NCBI GenBank assembly: GCA_003833135.1
Contig: QZLH01000198.1
Span: 100,380-124,509 of the forward strand
DNA from: Oehlia diaphana
Lineage: Eukaryota; Glomeromycota; Glomeromycetes; Glomerales; Glomeraceae
DNA length: 24,130 bases
Direction: 5' to 3'
Below the pieces are notes generated by a model. It searched no databases, had not been told where the DNA came from, and saw only the letters and a list, made by a program, of their open reading frames with translations. Position numbers and translations under genes: made by a program. Positions 1 to 9,300 of this stretch are shown here, one piece after another. The number at the start of each line of letters is the position of its first letter. The stretch's first letter is position 1.

Positions 1-119
1 AAATTGACATTCGGTAAAATGGAGTTTCAGGAAATGATCAATTTCTGGAAATAGGCATTCAGAAAAATGGATTCGGGAAAAGGTATATTCAGGAAAATGG
101 TATTCGGAAAATGGTCCGA
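1..119. repeat. Degenerate short tandem repeat, ATTCGG-AAAATGG type
   Basis: About seven diverged units of 15-17 bp follow one another, with cores such as CATTCGGTAAAATGG, CATTCAGAAAAATGG and TATTCGGAAAATGG. The array is cut by the left edge of the window, so its true start is unknown. The rhythm and the TTCGG/GAAAATG core resemble the better preserved TTCGCCGAA arrays near 5.4 and 5.8 kb, so this may be an older copy of the same family. No coding potential is seen. Confidence 0.55.
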
Positions 120-571
120 CAAGGAATCGTAAATATTCATTACAGAAACCTGTTTTCCTTAATATGCAGTAACTGTATTGTAACTGCATCCAGAGACCCG
201 GTAAAATTCCATTTTTATAATAAATGGATAAATCGGAATTTTTGCTGTATTATGGAATAAACGGAATTTTTTATGATTTTGTGACAACTATTATTGCATA
301 TTTTATTGACTATATCGTGATAATTATTGTCGTGACACTACATTAAGATGTAAGCCGGCTAGAATTATCAGATGTTTCTTACTATAATTGGTAATTTTTT
401 ATCGAAATAAAATCGGAATTTTTTCCGTTATCGTGATAAAAATTTGCGATTTAATATCAGAATAAATCCGGGACTTTGTCTCTAGCATTAAAAAAGCACT
501 GGTCACGTGACCATGAAAAATCCTCAGTGTTTCATTGTTAATCTTTATTTGCGAGTCATTCGAGTAGATAA
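120..571. other. Non-coding AT-rich stretch with decayed short repeats
   Basis: No supportable gene. The decamer CGGAATTTTT occurs three times (near 234, 262 and 414) and ATCGTGATAA twice (near 315 and 430), which suggests a decayed repeat. A CACGTG palindrome, listed separately, lies at 500-513. Confidence 0.4.
500..513. promoter_or_regulatory. 14-bp perfect palindrome TGGTCACGTGACCA (E-box core)
   Basis: The sequence is perfectly self-complementary around CACGTG, the core bound by bHLH factors of the Cbf1/Pho4 type. Other CACGTG cores lie at 18592-18597 and 22003-22008. Whether it regulates anything is unknown: the only nearby candidate is the weak open stretch ending at 739. Confidence 0.35.
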
Positions 572-610
572 AATCTTATTCTTCACACTTTATTTGTCAC
601 TACATTACAG

Positions 611-739
611 TATAATTCCGCAACCAGTGCTAATCAATTTAATCGCTCCATAAAAAAAGGAAAACAAAAAGAATTGAAAAACTTTCACGTTTATGAGTCA
701 TCTGGTGCGGGTAGTATAGAGGACGACTTTATCCAGTGA
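611..739 (+). CDS. Possible orphan terminal exon (weak)
   Basis: An open frame runs from just after a stop at 569-571 to the TGA at 737-739. An acceptor-like ATTACAG ends at 610, so a terminal exon of 43 codons would begin at 611. The last part is less AT-biased than its surroundings and reads like real protein (ending ESSGAGSIEDDFIQ). There is no in-frame ATG and no upstream partner exon was found. It could be a relic or chance; I do not recognise it. Confidence 0.18.
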   Translation, partial: YNSATSANQFNRSIKKGKQKELKNFHVYESSGAGSIEDDFIQ

Positions 740-1100
740 TATTATTATTAATTTTGGGTACAGTATAATATTTTAAAATTTTTAGTGTTTTTAAATTTAC
801 TACGGTCCGGAATGACTATTTGAATGGTCCGAAATGACGTTAAACTATCAGGTGATTTGTAGTGTAGATCGATGGGTACAAACAAGGGAACGATCCATTT
901 TTGACGGTAGAGAGCCGTGATGACCTTAAAAATTAAAGGTTATTCCGATAGCTGGCGTGCTAGAAGATCAATTTTTACGATCTTAGAAGTTTTTATTTTA
1001 ATTAGATCTTTTATTCAACTTTAATTAATTCTGAAAAGGGGAACTTTAATTTTAATTGGATTCATAGTGTTTATTTTCATATAAATACGATTTGAAATTT
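740..1100. other. Gene-free stretch
   Basis: No open frame, RNA gene or repeat could be supported. It contains a pair of near-identical GGTCCGRAATGAC words (near 805 and 825), about 20 bp apart. Confidence 0.4.
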
Positions 1101-1972
1101 ACTTACAGTTCTCGAAAAAAGTAATCGGAATTACAAAAAGTGCAAAAAATAAAAATCCAATGATTAAAATTGCTTCAAATTTTACAAATTTATTGTTAAA
1201 TGTGTAAATATTATGCATATAAAATTTCAGCTTTATTTCATTTCCTCGTCTCTCAATCAATTTTTTAATTGAGAAAAAAAAAGTCGTTAAAAATTTAAGC
1301 TATAAAATCCTAAAAATTCTGGTACAGCATTCAAATAGTAGTTTATTAAGGACTAGTTGATTATATATAAAGCTTACATAATGTTTGATTCTAATAAAAA
1401 AAAATTCCCACTTTATTTGAAATCAAAGTTTATTTTCCGTATTGATCGGCAACCGGCCATAACCGTTGAAAGGCAAAATTGGATTTAAAATATAATAATT
1501 ATAAAGGATTATAATAAAATCTAATTAATATTAGATAAATAATATTACATTTATTTGAAAAAATATCAATCCAAATAAGCTTAATGCTTTTAAAATTGAG
1601 TTTTATTAATGATTTTTGAGTCAACTTTAATCCCAATTTGCAGATAAACTGATTAATTAAATGGCAAATAAATTAATACTTTTATGTTTATAATATTTTA
1701 TTACACATATACAGTACATGCTGATTATTAAATGTCTGAGAACAATATCACATCTTTATAAAATTTATACCCTGCTTAAATTTTTAACGATATTTTTTTC
1801 AAATTAAAAAATCGATTGAGACAATGAAATAAGATAAAAGGCTGAAATTTTATATTTATAACCTTTACACATTTAGCAACAAATCTTCGAAATTTGATGT
1901 TATTATAATCACTGGTTTTTATTTTTTTGCATTTTTTGCAATTCCAATTATTTTTTTCGAGAACTGTACTTA
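1101..1972. repeat. Long inverted repeat, two 200-bp arms around a 473-bp centre
   Basis: The left arm (1101-1300) is the reverse complement of the right arm (1774-1972) along its whole length, with substitutions and small gaps; identity is roughly three quarters by eye. Anchors are ACAGTTCTCGAAAAAA at the outer end and a perfect 16-mer CGTTAAAAATTTAAGC at the inner end (1285-1300 against 1774-1789). The centre is AT-rich without a supportable ORF. This fits a decayed fold-back or long-TIR non-autonomous DNA element, or an old inverted duplication. I could not identify a clear target-site duplication. Confidence 0.65.
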
Positions 1973-2084
1973 AAAATCAACTTATTTTTCTTCTTTTTCT
2001 TGAATTTTCACTTTATTAACGAACTTGGAAAACGTATTTTTATTACTAATTGATAAATTTACCTTTGCATACCATCTGGTGGCA

Positions 2085-2101
2085 ATGATTTAATAAATCA
2101 T
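2085..2101. repeat. 17-bp palindrome ATGATTTAATAAATCAT
   Basis: Perfect inverted repeat around a single central base. Flanking words ACCTTTGCAT (about 2071) and ATGCACGTAAAGGT (about 2100) extend it imperfectly, giving a possible hairpin of about 45 bp. No function assigned. Confidence 0.35.
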
Positions 2102-2296
2102 GCACGTAAAGGTGCGGGATGGTCCATACAGTAGTTCCTTTTCGGATAACTCGGACGTTACTAACCCATTAGACAAAGATTACAAAAAACGTTCTAATAA
2201 CTTTTTAGTCATCGTTATTACTTTATAGTAAACCCTATGTTACATCGTTTACAACTAACACAATTTAGAATAGTGTGAACCTAACAATATTTACGT

Positions 2297-2410
2297 ATGG
2301 CGACTCCTTCGGGGACTGAAAGAACAATACGGATCTGGATTTTTTTATTATTTAGATTGTCTTCTTTTCGTTCTAATTTAAATCCCAACCTAGCGACTAA
2401 GTTTCATTAG
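2297..2410 (+). CDS. Small ORF, 37 codons (weak)
   Basis: ATG GCG start, TAG stop. The first half is less AT-biased than the surroundings (starts MATPSGTERTIRIW) and the middle is hydrophobic (IFLLF). No splice partner, conserved motif or promoter was recognised. It may be a real small protein, the first exon of a longer gene, or chance. Confidence 0.15.
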   Translation: MATPSGTERTIRIWIFLLFRLSSFRSNLNPNLATKFH

Positions 2411-2460
2411 CGTTAGGATCCTTAATCCTTTTTTACGAAGGACGGTTAAAAAATTTTTCA

Positions 2461-2543
2461 GAAAAATGATCACATGTCTGAGTTTCTTCGGAATAAAACT
2501 AGAAAAATGATCATTTATCGGAGTTTTTTCCAGAATTTTTTTT
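2461..2543. repeat. Diverged tandem duplication, about 41-bp unit
   Basis: Two adjacent copies share AGAAAAATGATCA followed by a TCGGAGTTT/CTGAGTTT word and a CGGAAT/CAGAAT end. Local, non-coding. Confidence 0.5.
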
Positions 2544-3091
2544 ATAGAGTCTCTATTTCTCGATCCTCCATGTATTTAACCAAGTTGACCTAACTTCATC
2601 AATAAAATAGAATAAAATAGATAAACAAATTAAAAGTGCAAAAATCATTACATTTCAAATAAAGGAGAAAGATAATTGCCTACTTTGCATCTTCCAGTGA
2701 GCACTACTTCCAATTCAAATGAAAATTATTGGTAATTCACATTGATTGAATAAGTTCTCCATATTATGGGCGTTAAGTCTCTGTTTTAACTGTAACACAG
2801 GTTGACTGAGTGTTCGGTCTAAATAATAGTAAGCATTTGTTTTATAACACCATAAAATCTCACAAAGATAGCTTATTTACTTTTTTTAGGTTCTTGAGTA
2901 AAGCAAAAAATAATCTAAACCTAATTGTACATCTTTGTCACACAGTTGTTACATTTAAGTTTAAGTCGAGTATCTGAAAAAACAAACTCATTGCTTAACT
3001 TGCTTAGCATACATTCATAAACTACCAGCTAAATCAAACTGGTTTAATGACTTTGAAATACTATGAAAGTGATACAGCAGCTGATTTTATG
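2544..3091. other. Gene-free stretch upstream of the Cys-repeat gene
   Basis: No gene is supportable. A 22-codon ATG frame starts near 3047 (MTLKYYES) and ends just before the next gene's first exon. It could be an upstream ORF or an alternative first exon joined through a weak GTGATA donor, which would also be phase 1. Confidence 0.35.
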
Positions 3092-3104
3092 TTTTGGCGC
3101 GGGA
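3092..3104 (+). promoter_or_regulatory. E2F/DP-type site TTTTGGCGCGGGA
   Basis: The 13-mer matches the E2F consensus TTTSGCGC closely and stands out in AT-rich DNA. It lies 62 bp before the proposed ATG of the Cys-repeat gene. A T/A-rich TATA-like stretch (3143-3165) sits between them. Early-diverging fungi retain E2F-type regulators, so the site is plausible, but binding is inference. Confidence 0.4.
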
Positions 3105-3165
3105 TAGAATTCTAGCATCCTTCGTGAACTCTTTTTTGACGGTTATTAAATATTTTAAATATAAA

Positions 3166-4473
3166 ATGTGTAAGTAACGCCATCGTTGAAATATTTGATG
3201 ATCATTTTGTGTACTCAAACTATTGTAAACAATATATAATCGTGTTCTTGCGGATTAATAATTATGAACAATTACTAATAAGAAAAATAATTATAATCTA
3301 TTAGCTTGCCCTGAATGTTATTCAAGACTTGATTGTTCTACATGTAAAAGATGCCTTTACCATTGTAATTGCGGATCTGCTGGTGTTTGTGGTAAGTAAT
3401 TATTCTAAAATCTTTTTGAAATTTGTAGACAATTTTTTTCTTTCTTTTCTTTTTATTCTTTTCTAAAAAAAAGAAAATATTATTTCATAGGGTTTTCTAC
3501 ATGCATGTCAGATATTGATTGTTCACAATGCAAAAGATGCCTCTACAATTGTAATTGCGGTTCCGCTGGTGTTTGTGGTAAATAGTGGCCTGGAATGCTT
3601 TTATTATTATTGCTTTTCCTTTACAATTTTGTAAATTAATTCATTATTAGGTCACTCTGCATGTTCATCGAATCTTGGTTGTTCACGATGCAAAAGATGT
3701 CTTTACCATTGTTATTGTGGTTCTCCTAGCGCTTGTGGTAAATAATATGTTATCACTTTCTCTTTACTGTTTTGTATATATTATAATCAATTAAAACTTT
3801 AATTATTATTTTAATTATTATTAGGTTATTCTATATGTAAATCAAGTATTGGTTGTTCACAGTGTAAAAATTGTCTCTACCATTGTGATTGTGGTTCTTC
3901 CGGTGTTTGTGGTATAATATTTTTACTAGCCTTTGCCATTATTAAAATGTAATATAAATTATTAAAAAAAAAATTTTTTTTTTTTCTTTATTAGCCCAAC
4001 CTACATGTTTGTCATATATTGGTTGTTCACAATGCAAAAAATGCTTATACCATTGTAATTGTGATTCGGCTGATGTTTGCGGTAAAATTATTTTTATACC
4101 TTTGGTATTTTACAATATATACTTTATAAATTAATAAAATTATTATTAGGTCATTCTGAATGTATGAAAATTGTTGATTGTTCACAATGCAAAAATTGTA
4201 ACTACCATTGTGATTGTGGTGCTGCTGATGTTTGTGGTAAATAATGATTGATTATTACTTGTCTTTGCTATTTTATATATATTATTAATAAATTTTAATT
4301 AATTATTATCAGATCACTCTAAATGCAAGGCAAGTGCTGGTTGTTCACAATGTAAAAACTGTATTAAACATTGTAATTGTAATGCCAATGATGGCATTAA
4401 CAGTAAAAACCGTAAAAACCGTGCGAAGAATCGTGAAAAACGTGGTAATAAGAATCGCGGAAAAAAAAATTGA
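3166..4473 (+). CDS. Seven-module cysteine-rich repeat protein, 8 exons, 228 aa, unknown function
   Basis: Exons: 3166-3169, 3305-3391, 3491-3577, 3651-3737, 3825-3911, 3995-4081, 4150-4236 and 4313-4473. Exons 2-7 are each exactly 87 nt with phase 1 at both ends, and each encodes one module of pattern C-x5-C-x2-C-x2-C-x3-C-x-C-x5-C, typically CSQCKxCLYHC followed by NCG. Exon 8 holds a seventh module that lacks the last Cys, then a strongly basic tail rich in K, N and R (KNRAKNREKRG). About 49 Cys occur in 228 residues. Introns are 68-135 nt with GTAAGT/GTAAAT/GTATAA donors and TTAG/ATAG/TCAG acceptors. The start is an inferred 4-nt micro-exon ATG-T with donor GTAAGT, a TACTAAT branch-like site in its intron, and matching phase. 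On this model there is no signal peptide, but an upstream exon could supply one. Cys spacing suggests zinc or other metal binding, or disulfides; the basic tail suggests a nucleic-acid or nucleolar role. I recognise no named family. An AATAAA lies at 4509-4514. Confidence 0.75.
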
Positions 4474-4508
4474 TAAATTTTTGGTGACTACATAAATTTT
4501 AATGAAGA

Positions 4509-4514
4509 AATAAA
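4509..4514 (+). terminator. Poly(A) signal AATAAA
   Basis: Canonical hexamer 36 bp after the stop codon of the Cys-repeat gene, followed by A/T-rich DNA. Fits its 3' end. Confidence 0.45.
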
Positions 4515-5344
4515 GAACGTATAAATTAAAAAATAAAATTCTAAATATCGTGTATATTTAATATAGTACTTCAAACTTGATCATAAAATAGTTAGCAACT
4601 GGATTTTTAACAACTACTAGTAATTCAGAGATGGAATTGGACAAGATTAATCGAAAATCAACAATTGAATTCTTATAGTTCAATACTTTTTAAATAATAT
4701 TCAAATAATTATTATCTAATAAATTTATTTTAAACTTATTAATAACGTGTTAAAATTGTTAAAATGTTTTATTCTTCTAAATCTTCAACATTAAAATTTT
4801 ATAAATTATTTATAAATGAATATTAAGAAATACTGAGTATAAAATTTGGATTTGGACTGGATAAAGCCTAATAGTCTAGCTTTCCAATTAGTCCATTATT
4901 CCATTAGTTCATGAAGGTCATCACAGATTCAGTTAGTTAAATTGAAACCGTGTATAAAAACTCTTCTTTATCATACAATCAAATTTTTTTCGAAAAAATT
5001 AAAAAATTTAACGAATGATAAAAATATCAAACATAAATATTCTAATTTAGAAGAACAACTTGCCCTAAACAATCATTTATCAGGGCATCGCTTTTAATTA
5101 AGAATTTTAAAAACATTCTAAAATTATTGCGCTCACTTGATATGATCAGTCGATTTTTGAAGGTAATAACACAATTTATAGAGCATTTACATATCGAATA
5201 TAACGAATTGAATTGTTTAAGAAAATTTTCTTTAACCTTTGTTAAATTACAAATTATAATGGATAATATTCATTTCAAAAGCTATATACTGCTGTATACA
5301 CAATATGTATAATTTTTGGCTCTATTACTTTTTTAGTATCTAAG
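4515..5344. other. Gene-free AT-rich stretch
   Basis: Only short chance frames are present. The 61-codon frame at 5127-5312 has AT-driven composition (Ile, Leu, Asn, Tyr), no motif and no splice context, so I do not call it a gene. Confidence 0.45.
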
Positions 5345-5354
5345 ATGAGTATCC

Positions 5355-5535
5355 GGACTTTTCGTCAAAGTCCATCTCACCGAACCCATTTTGCCAAAGC
5401 AATTTCGCCGAAGGATGTTTCACTGAAGTGCCATTTCGCTGAAATGCCATGGACATTTCCCCGAATGGCCGTTTTTCCGAAGGACATTTCGCTGAAGCTA
5501 TTTCGGCAAAGGGACGTTTCGCCGAAGAATATGGA
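5355..5535 (+). repeat. TTCGCCGAA tandem array, first arm
   Basis: About ten diverged units of 15-18 bp share the core TTTCGCYGAA followed by RGGACA or similar (TTTCGCCGAAGGATG, TTTCGCTGAAATGCC, TTTTTCCGAAGGACA, TTTCGCCGAAG). The core is nearly self-complementary, so both strands stay open and yield spurious peptides rich in F-x-E and A-K/W words. GC is far above the flanks. This is a satellite-like or foldback repeat, not a protein gene. Confidence 0.75.
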
Positions 5536-5744
5536 ATTTTTGATTCTCCTTTTCTTTTTAGCAGACAAACGAATTATTTACTCAATGTAAGTCGCGTTTG
5601 TTTATTTTTTTTTTAATTAAAGGAAAATTAATTTATTTGGTTTTAAGTTAATAAATTCGTCGTACTTATCAACTTTCCGAAATATTTTTTATCTTTGTAT
5701 CGAATTGTTAATGATTAAGGAAATATGTTAATCACTAACATTTT

Positions 5745-5880
5745 ATGTCCTTCGACGAAGTGAACGATTCGGGGTAAAGGATTCGGCGAAATGTCTATTC
5801 GATGAAACGTCCATTCGGCGAAATATCACTTCGCCGAAACTTCCCTTCGGCGAGATGACTTCGGTGAAACGTACCGTAAC
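5745..5880 (-). repeat. TTCGGCGAA tandem array, second arm (facing the first)
   Basis: About eight units of 15-17 bp, such as ATTCGGCGAAATGTC, ATTCGATGAAACGTCC and CTTCGGCGAGATGAC. Written on the plus strand, the prevailing orientation is the reverse complement of the array at 5355-5535, with about 210 bp of AT-rich spacer between. The pair looks like a fold-back arrangement. Confidence 0.7.
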
Positions 5881-6321
5881 CTCTAAGGAATTACATTGTG
5901 CGCTAAAATTCCATAGTTCTAGCACCTTCATTATCTGTTAAGAATAACTTTAAATATTTTCGATTGCGTACGTCACGATAACAGTAGCATACTTGTCAAC
6001 AAAATTTCATATGCTGTAAATTACGTATATCGATCGTATTGAATTATCAGTAAACAGATTAGTTTATTAAATTTTTTGGGAATAAGATAGAAATATCTGA
6101 ATTTTTTTTAAAAACAGGAAAAAAAAATATAAAGTTAAAATTAGATAAGTACAATAACTTATAATACACATAACTAATAAAATATAAATACAAAATAAAT
6201 AAATTTATTTCCAAATTAATCAAATCTATTATTATTATAATGTTTGAGAAAAAAAAATATAAAAGTAATTTTTTTTCTATTAAAATAAATAAACGACTAA
6301 TTATTACTTTTTTTTTTTACA
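5881..6321. other. 3' flank of the large minus-strand gene
   Basis: AT-rich, no gene. A minus-strand AATAAA (plus TTTATT at 6204-6209) lies about 115 bp past the stop of the large gene and could direct polyadenylation. Confidence 0.4.
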
Positions 6322-9300
6322 TTAATAACATAAAGTTTCATCATCACTAACACTATTATTATTAGTATTATCAAGTTCAACATCTTCAAAATCAGATTCA
6401 CTATCTTCTTCTCTCATAACATAACAATCTTTTTTACTATTATGTGAATTCCTATTTATTACATTTTTCACTATTCCAACTTTATCAATAATAGTATTCC
6501 TTTCACTTTTTTCTCCTAATTGATCTTGTATACTATCTTTTGAAATACGCCATTTTTTAGGTGACCCATCTTTACCTTTCCTACTAAATACGACACTATT
6601 TAAATATAAATATATTCTATTCAATACACCCGAATGGAATAATCCATATTTTCCGTTATTTGTCCATAATCCTCTTCTTTCCATAAAATCTTCCAAGTCA
6701 CATCGTTCCATTGGTTGATAACATATGCTTGATCGATATAATGGTGAAAAATCTTGTTCATATTTACGTAAATGTGGAATTTGCTGTCCATTGTTTTTCC
6801 ATAAATCTTCCCAGAATAAGTACCACCATTGATGTACTTTTGATGTATGAACCGCTCTCATACGTTCATATAAATAAATCATTGTCGGATATTCACGTTC
6901 CGGTATCGATTGAACAAGCTGATTCTTTTCTGTGGTTATTAATAAGGATGGAAGTGTTTCCAAAGATATTGATGGGTTATTAAATACATTAATATGAAAT
7001 CCGTATGTTAGTGTTGTTTCTTTTGATATTGATTCATTCTGACAATATTGGCGGTATTCATCCATAGTCTTCTGTATTTGAACAAGACCCGATCCAATTA
7101 ATTCACGATTATCCCCGAATAATTTTTCAAGTTGATGTGTCATCTTAAAGTCATCAGTTATACCAATAACATCATGTCCAACAACTTGAGGGCATTGATT
7201 TCCCTTATATGTGGAGTCTGTATATGTAATTGTAACTTTAAATCCGGGATTCATATTATGTTCACGCCAAAGTGATTCTTGTTTCCTTTGAATAGACAAA
7301 ACACCTCGATGATTATGAACCTAAATTAAAAAAAAAAATTAAAAAAAAAATTTTTTTGAATATTTCTCATAATGTAAGATATATTTTTTTTTTAAAAAAA
7401 AATAAATTATATATACCTTATCCGAATCTGTAAAGCAAGGTCCAATAATATTCTTTCCCTCCAAAGCTCTGATTTTTTGTCTAATCAATCTTCTTCGTTG
7501 AATTACTTCGTCTTCATTTTGTTGTAAATATCTTTGAATTTCCCATTCTTGTTTCAATGTTACGATATTATCATTTTCATCATAACAAATTACAATACAA
7601 AATGGGAAAGGTATAACAGAAGCTTTTCCGAAATATGTTCCCTTAACATTTGGATATTCTTCAGCATAATACATATCAACTCCAACATAATTATTCAAGA
7701 TTTTTGATCTTATACTAGACATTGATGATGATAAAGGTTTCAAAGATAAAACATAACTTTGTGAACCTACTTTTGATAATATTTTACTATTTTCAATATG
7801 TCTTTCTCCTACGCTTCCGCTAAAATCTAATAAATATGGAACTTCACTTTCCTCATTAAATAATAAAGTTTTTCCCGTTGAAAATGCTGGCGGTTTAAAA
7901 TTATCATTAGTTAAAAGTAATTTTGTCCAAGTATCTTGCCATATCCTTTCTTTTATGAACTTATCAAAATCTAAACCTGATGATGAAATGTCAAATGAAA
8001 ATTCTAATTCCTTTTTTCCAAAATTTCTTCCACCACCAACTACACTTCTGGTTCCATAAGCGCTATCACTTCCCGCATATCTCGTATTAAAATAATTTAT
8101 CTCTTTACATAGATACCAAATGATTATTGTTAAAACTGCAATGTTAATTACGAATAATCCAATACCATACCCTTGAATAGGTCCTGCTTGTAATACAATA
8201 AGCAATCCGACAAAACTTGTTATCAAATATGCAAATCTAGACCAATATTCAGCAGTATTGAAATTTGAATAAACGAATGGCTCGCTCTTCCAATGTGGTA
8301 TGAAAAATAACACAAATAATACAATTTTTAATGCTTGCGCTATGGTGGAAATTCGCTGACGCGTCGTTGATCTGAATAAACAATTATCCTTAGAAAAAAC
8401 GACTATCAAGAAAATAAGGAGGAATTTCATTATCATTATGAATGTTTTATAAGTACTCCAATTATCATTATAACCTAAAAATAAATAAAAGTAGAATAAA
8501 GGTGATTAATTAAGAATTTTTATTATAAATAAATAAATTACTATCGAAAAAAATCGTACCATCATATATAAATTTGTGAGGATTTTTTTTATTATCATCC
8601 TCCTCATCTTTGTCATTTCTAGCAAAACCAAATCTATTCATGTGCTTATTCACTGTTTTCCTTAATTTAATTGGGAACCAAAAGGAGATCAAGGCCAAAT
8701 TCAATATCCCCAAAGCAATTATGAAAGGTGAAAGATTCGTATCATTCTTATTCATACTTGTAACATAACAGAAATCTTTTGGAGAACGTAAAGCACCATT
8801 TCCTACGTCAACAAAATCTGGGAAATCAACATCGGGAAGGTAAGGATTCTTCACTGGCCAAAAACTATCAGACCAAACTAATGCATCCAATGATAATTTC
8901 GTTAACGGAACATATAATGTTGTGAGAATAAATACTATTATGTGACTTTGAAGTAAGGAAAAGCGAGAGGATGATTCAAGATTCTAAGAAAAAAAAAAAG
9001 AGGTAAATAAATGAAATAATTTATAATTCATAATTAACAGGAAAATTTAATATAATTTACCTCAACGTCTGTAACTTTCTTCCAATTTGCAATTTTCCTG
9101 AACATGAACAAGCAAACAAATCCTATAACACAAAATATCAAAAGGAATACACCTCCAAATCCAAATACTTGATCCATATTAAAACTCATGAAATTAGGTA
9201 CTGATCTTAACAGTATATAAATACGATCATTACCAAGCATTCCTGGTGTTACAAAAGACAAAGCTAATGCTGTGAACTGTATAAAATCTCTTATTATTTC

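Noticed and set aside
2297..2340. rRNA-like GACTCCTTCGGGGACTGAA word
   Set aside because: Too short to place in any rRNA I can recall, and the flanks do not fit one.
3305..4473. CRISPR-like regularity of repeats
   Set aside because: The repeated units code for Cys modules and are separated by GT-AG introns of varying length and sequence. The repeats are not identical and the context is eukaryotic.
5127..5312. 61-codon plus-strand frame
   Set aside because: AT-driven composition, no motif, no splice or promoter context.
5345..5590. 81-codon plus-strand frame and 63-codon minus-strand frame over the TTCGCCGAA array
   Set aside because: Both are open only because the repeat core is nearly self-complementary and lacks stops. 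The peptides are repeat translations.
5743..5931. 62-codon minus-strand frame
   Set aside because: Translation of the second TTCGGCGAA array plus flank, with no start context or motif.
6711..6983. 90-codon plus-strand frame
   Set aside because: Antisense shadow of the last exon of the large gene.
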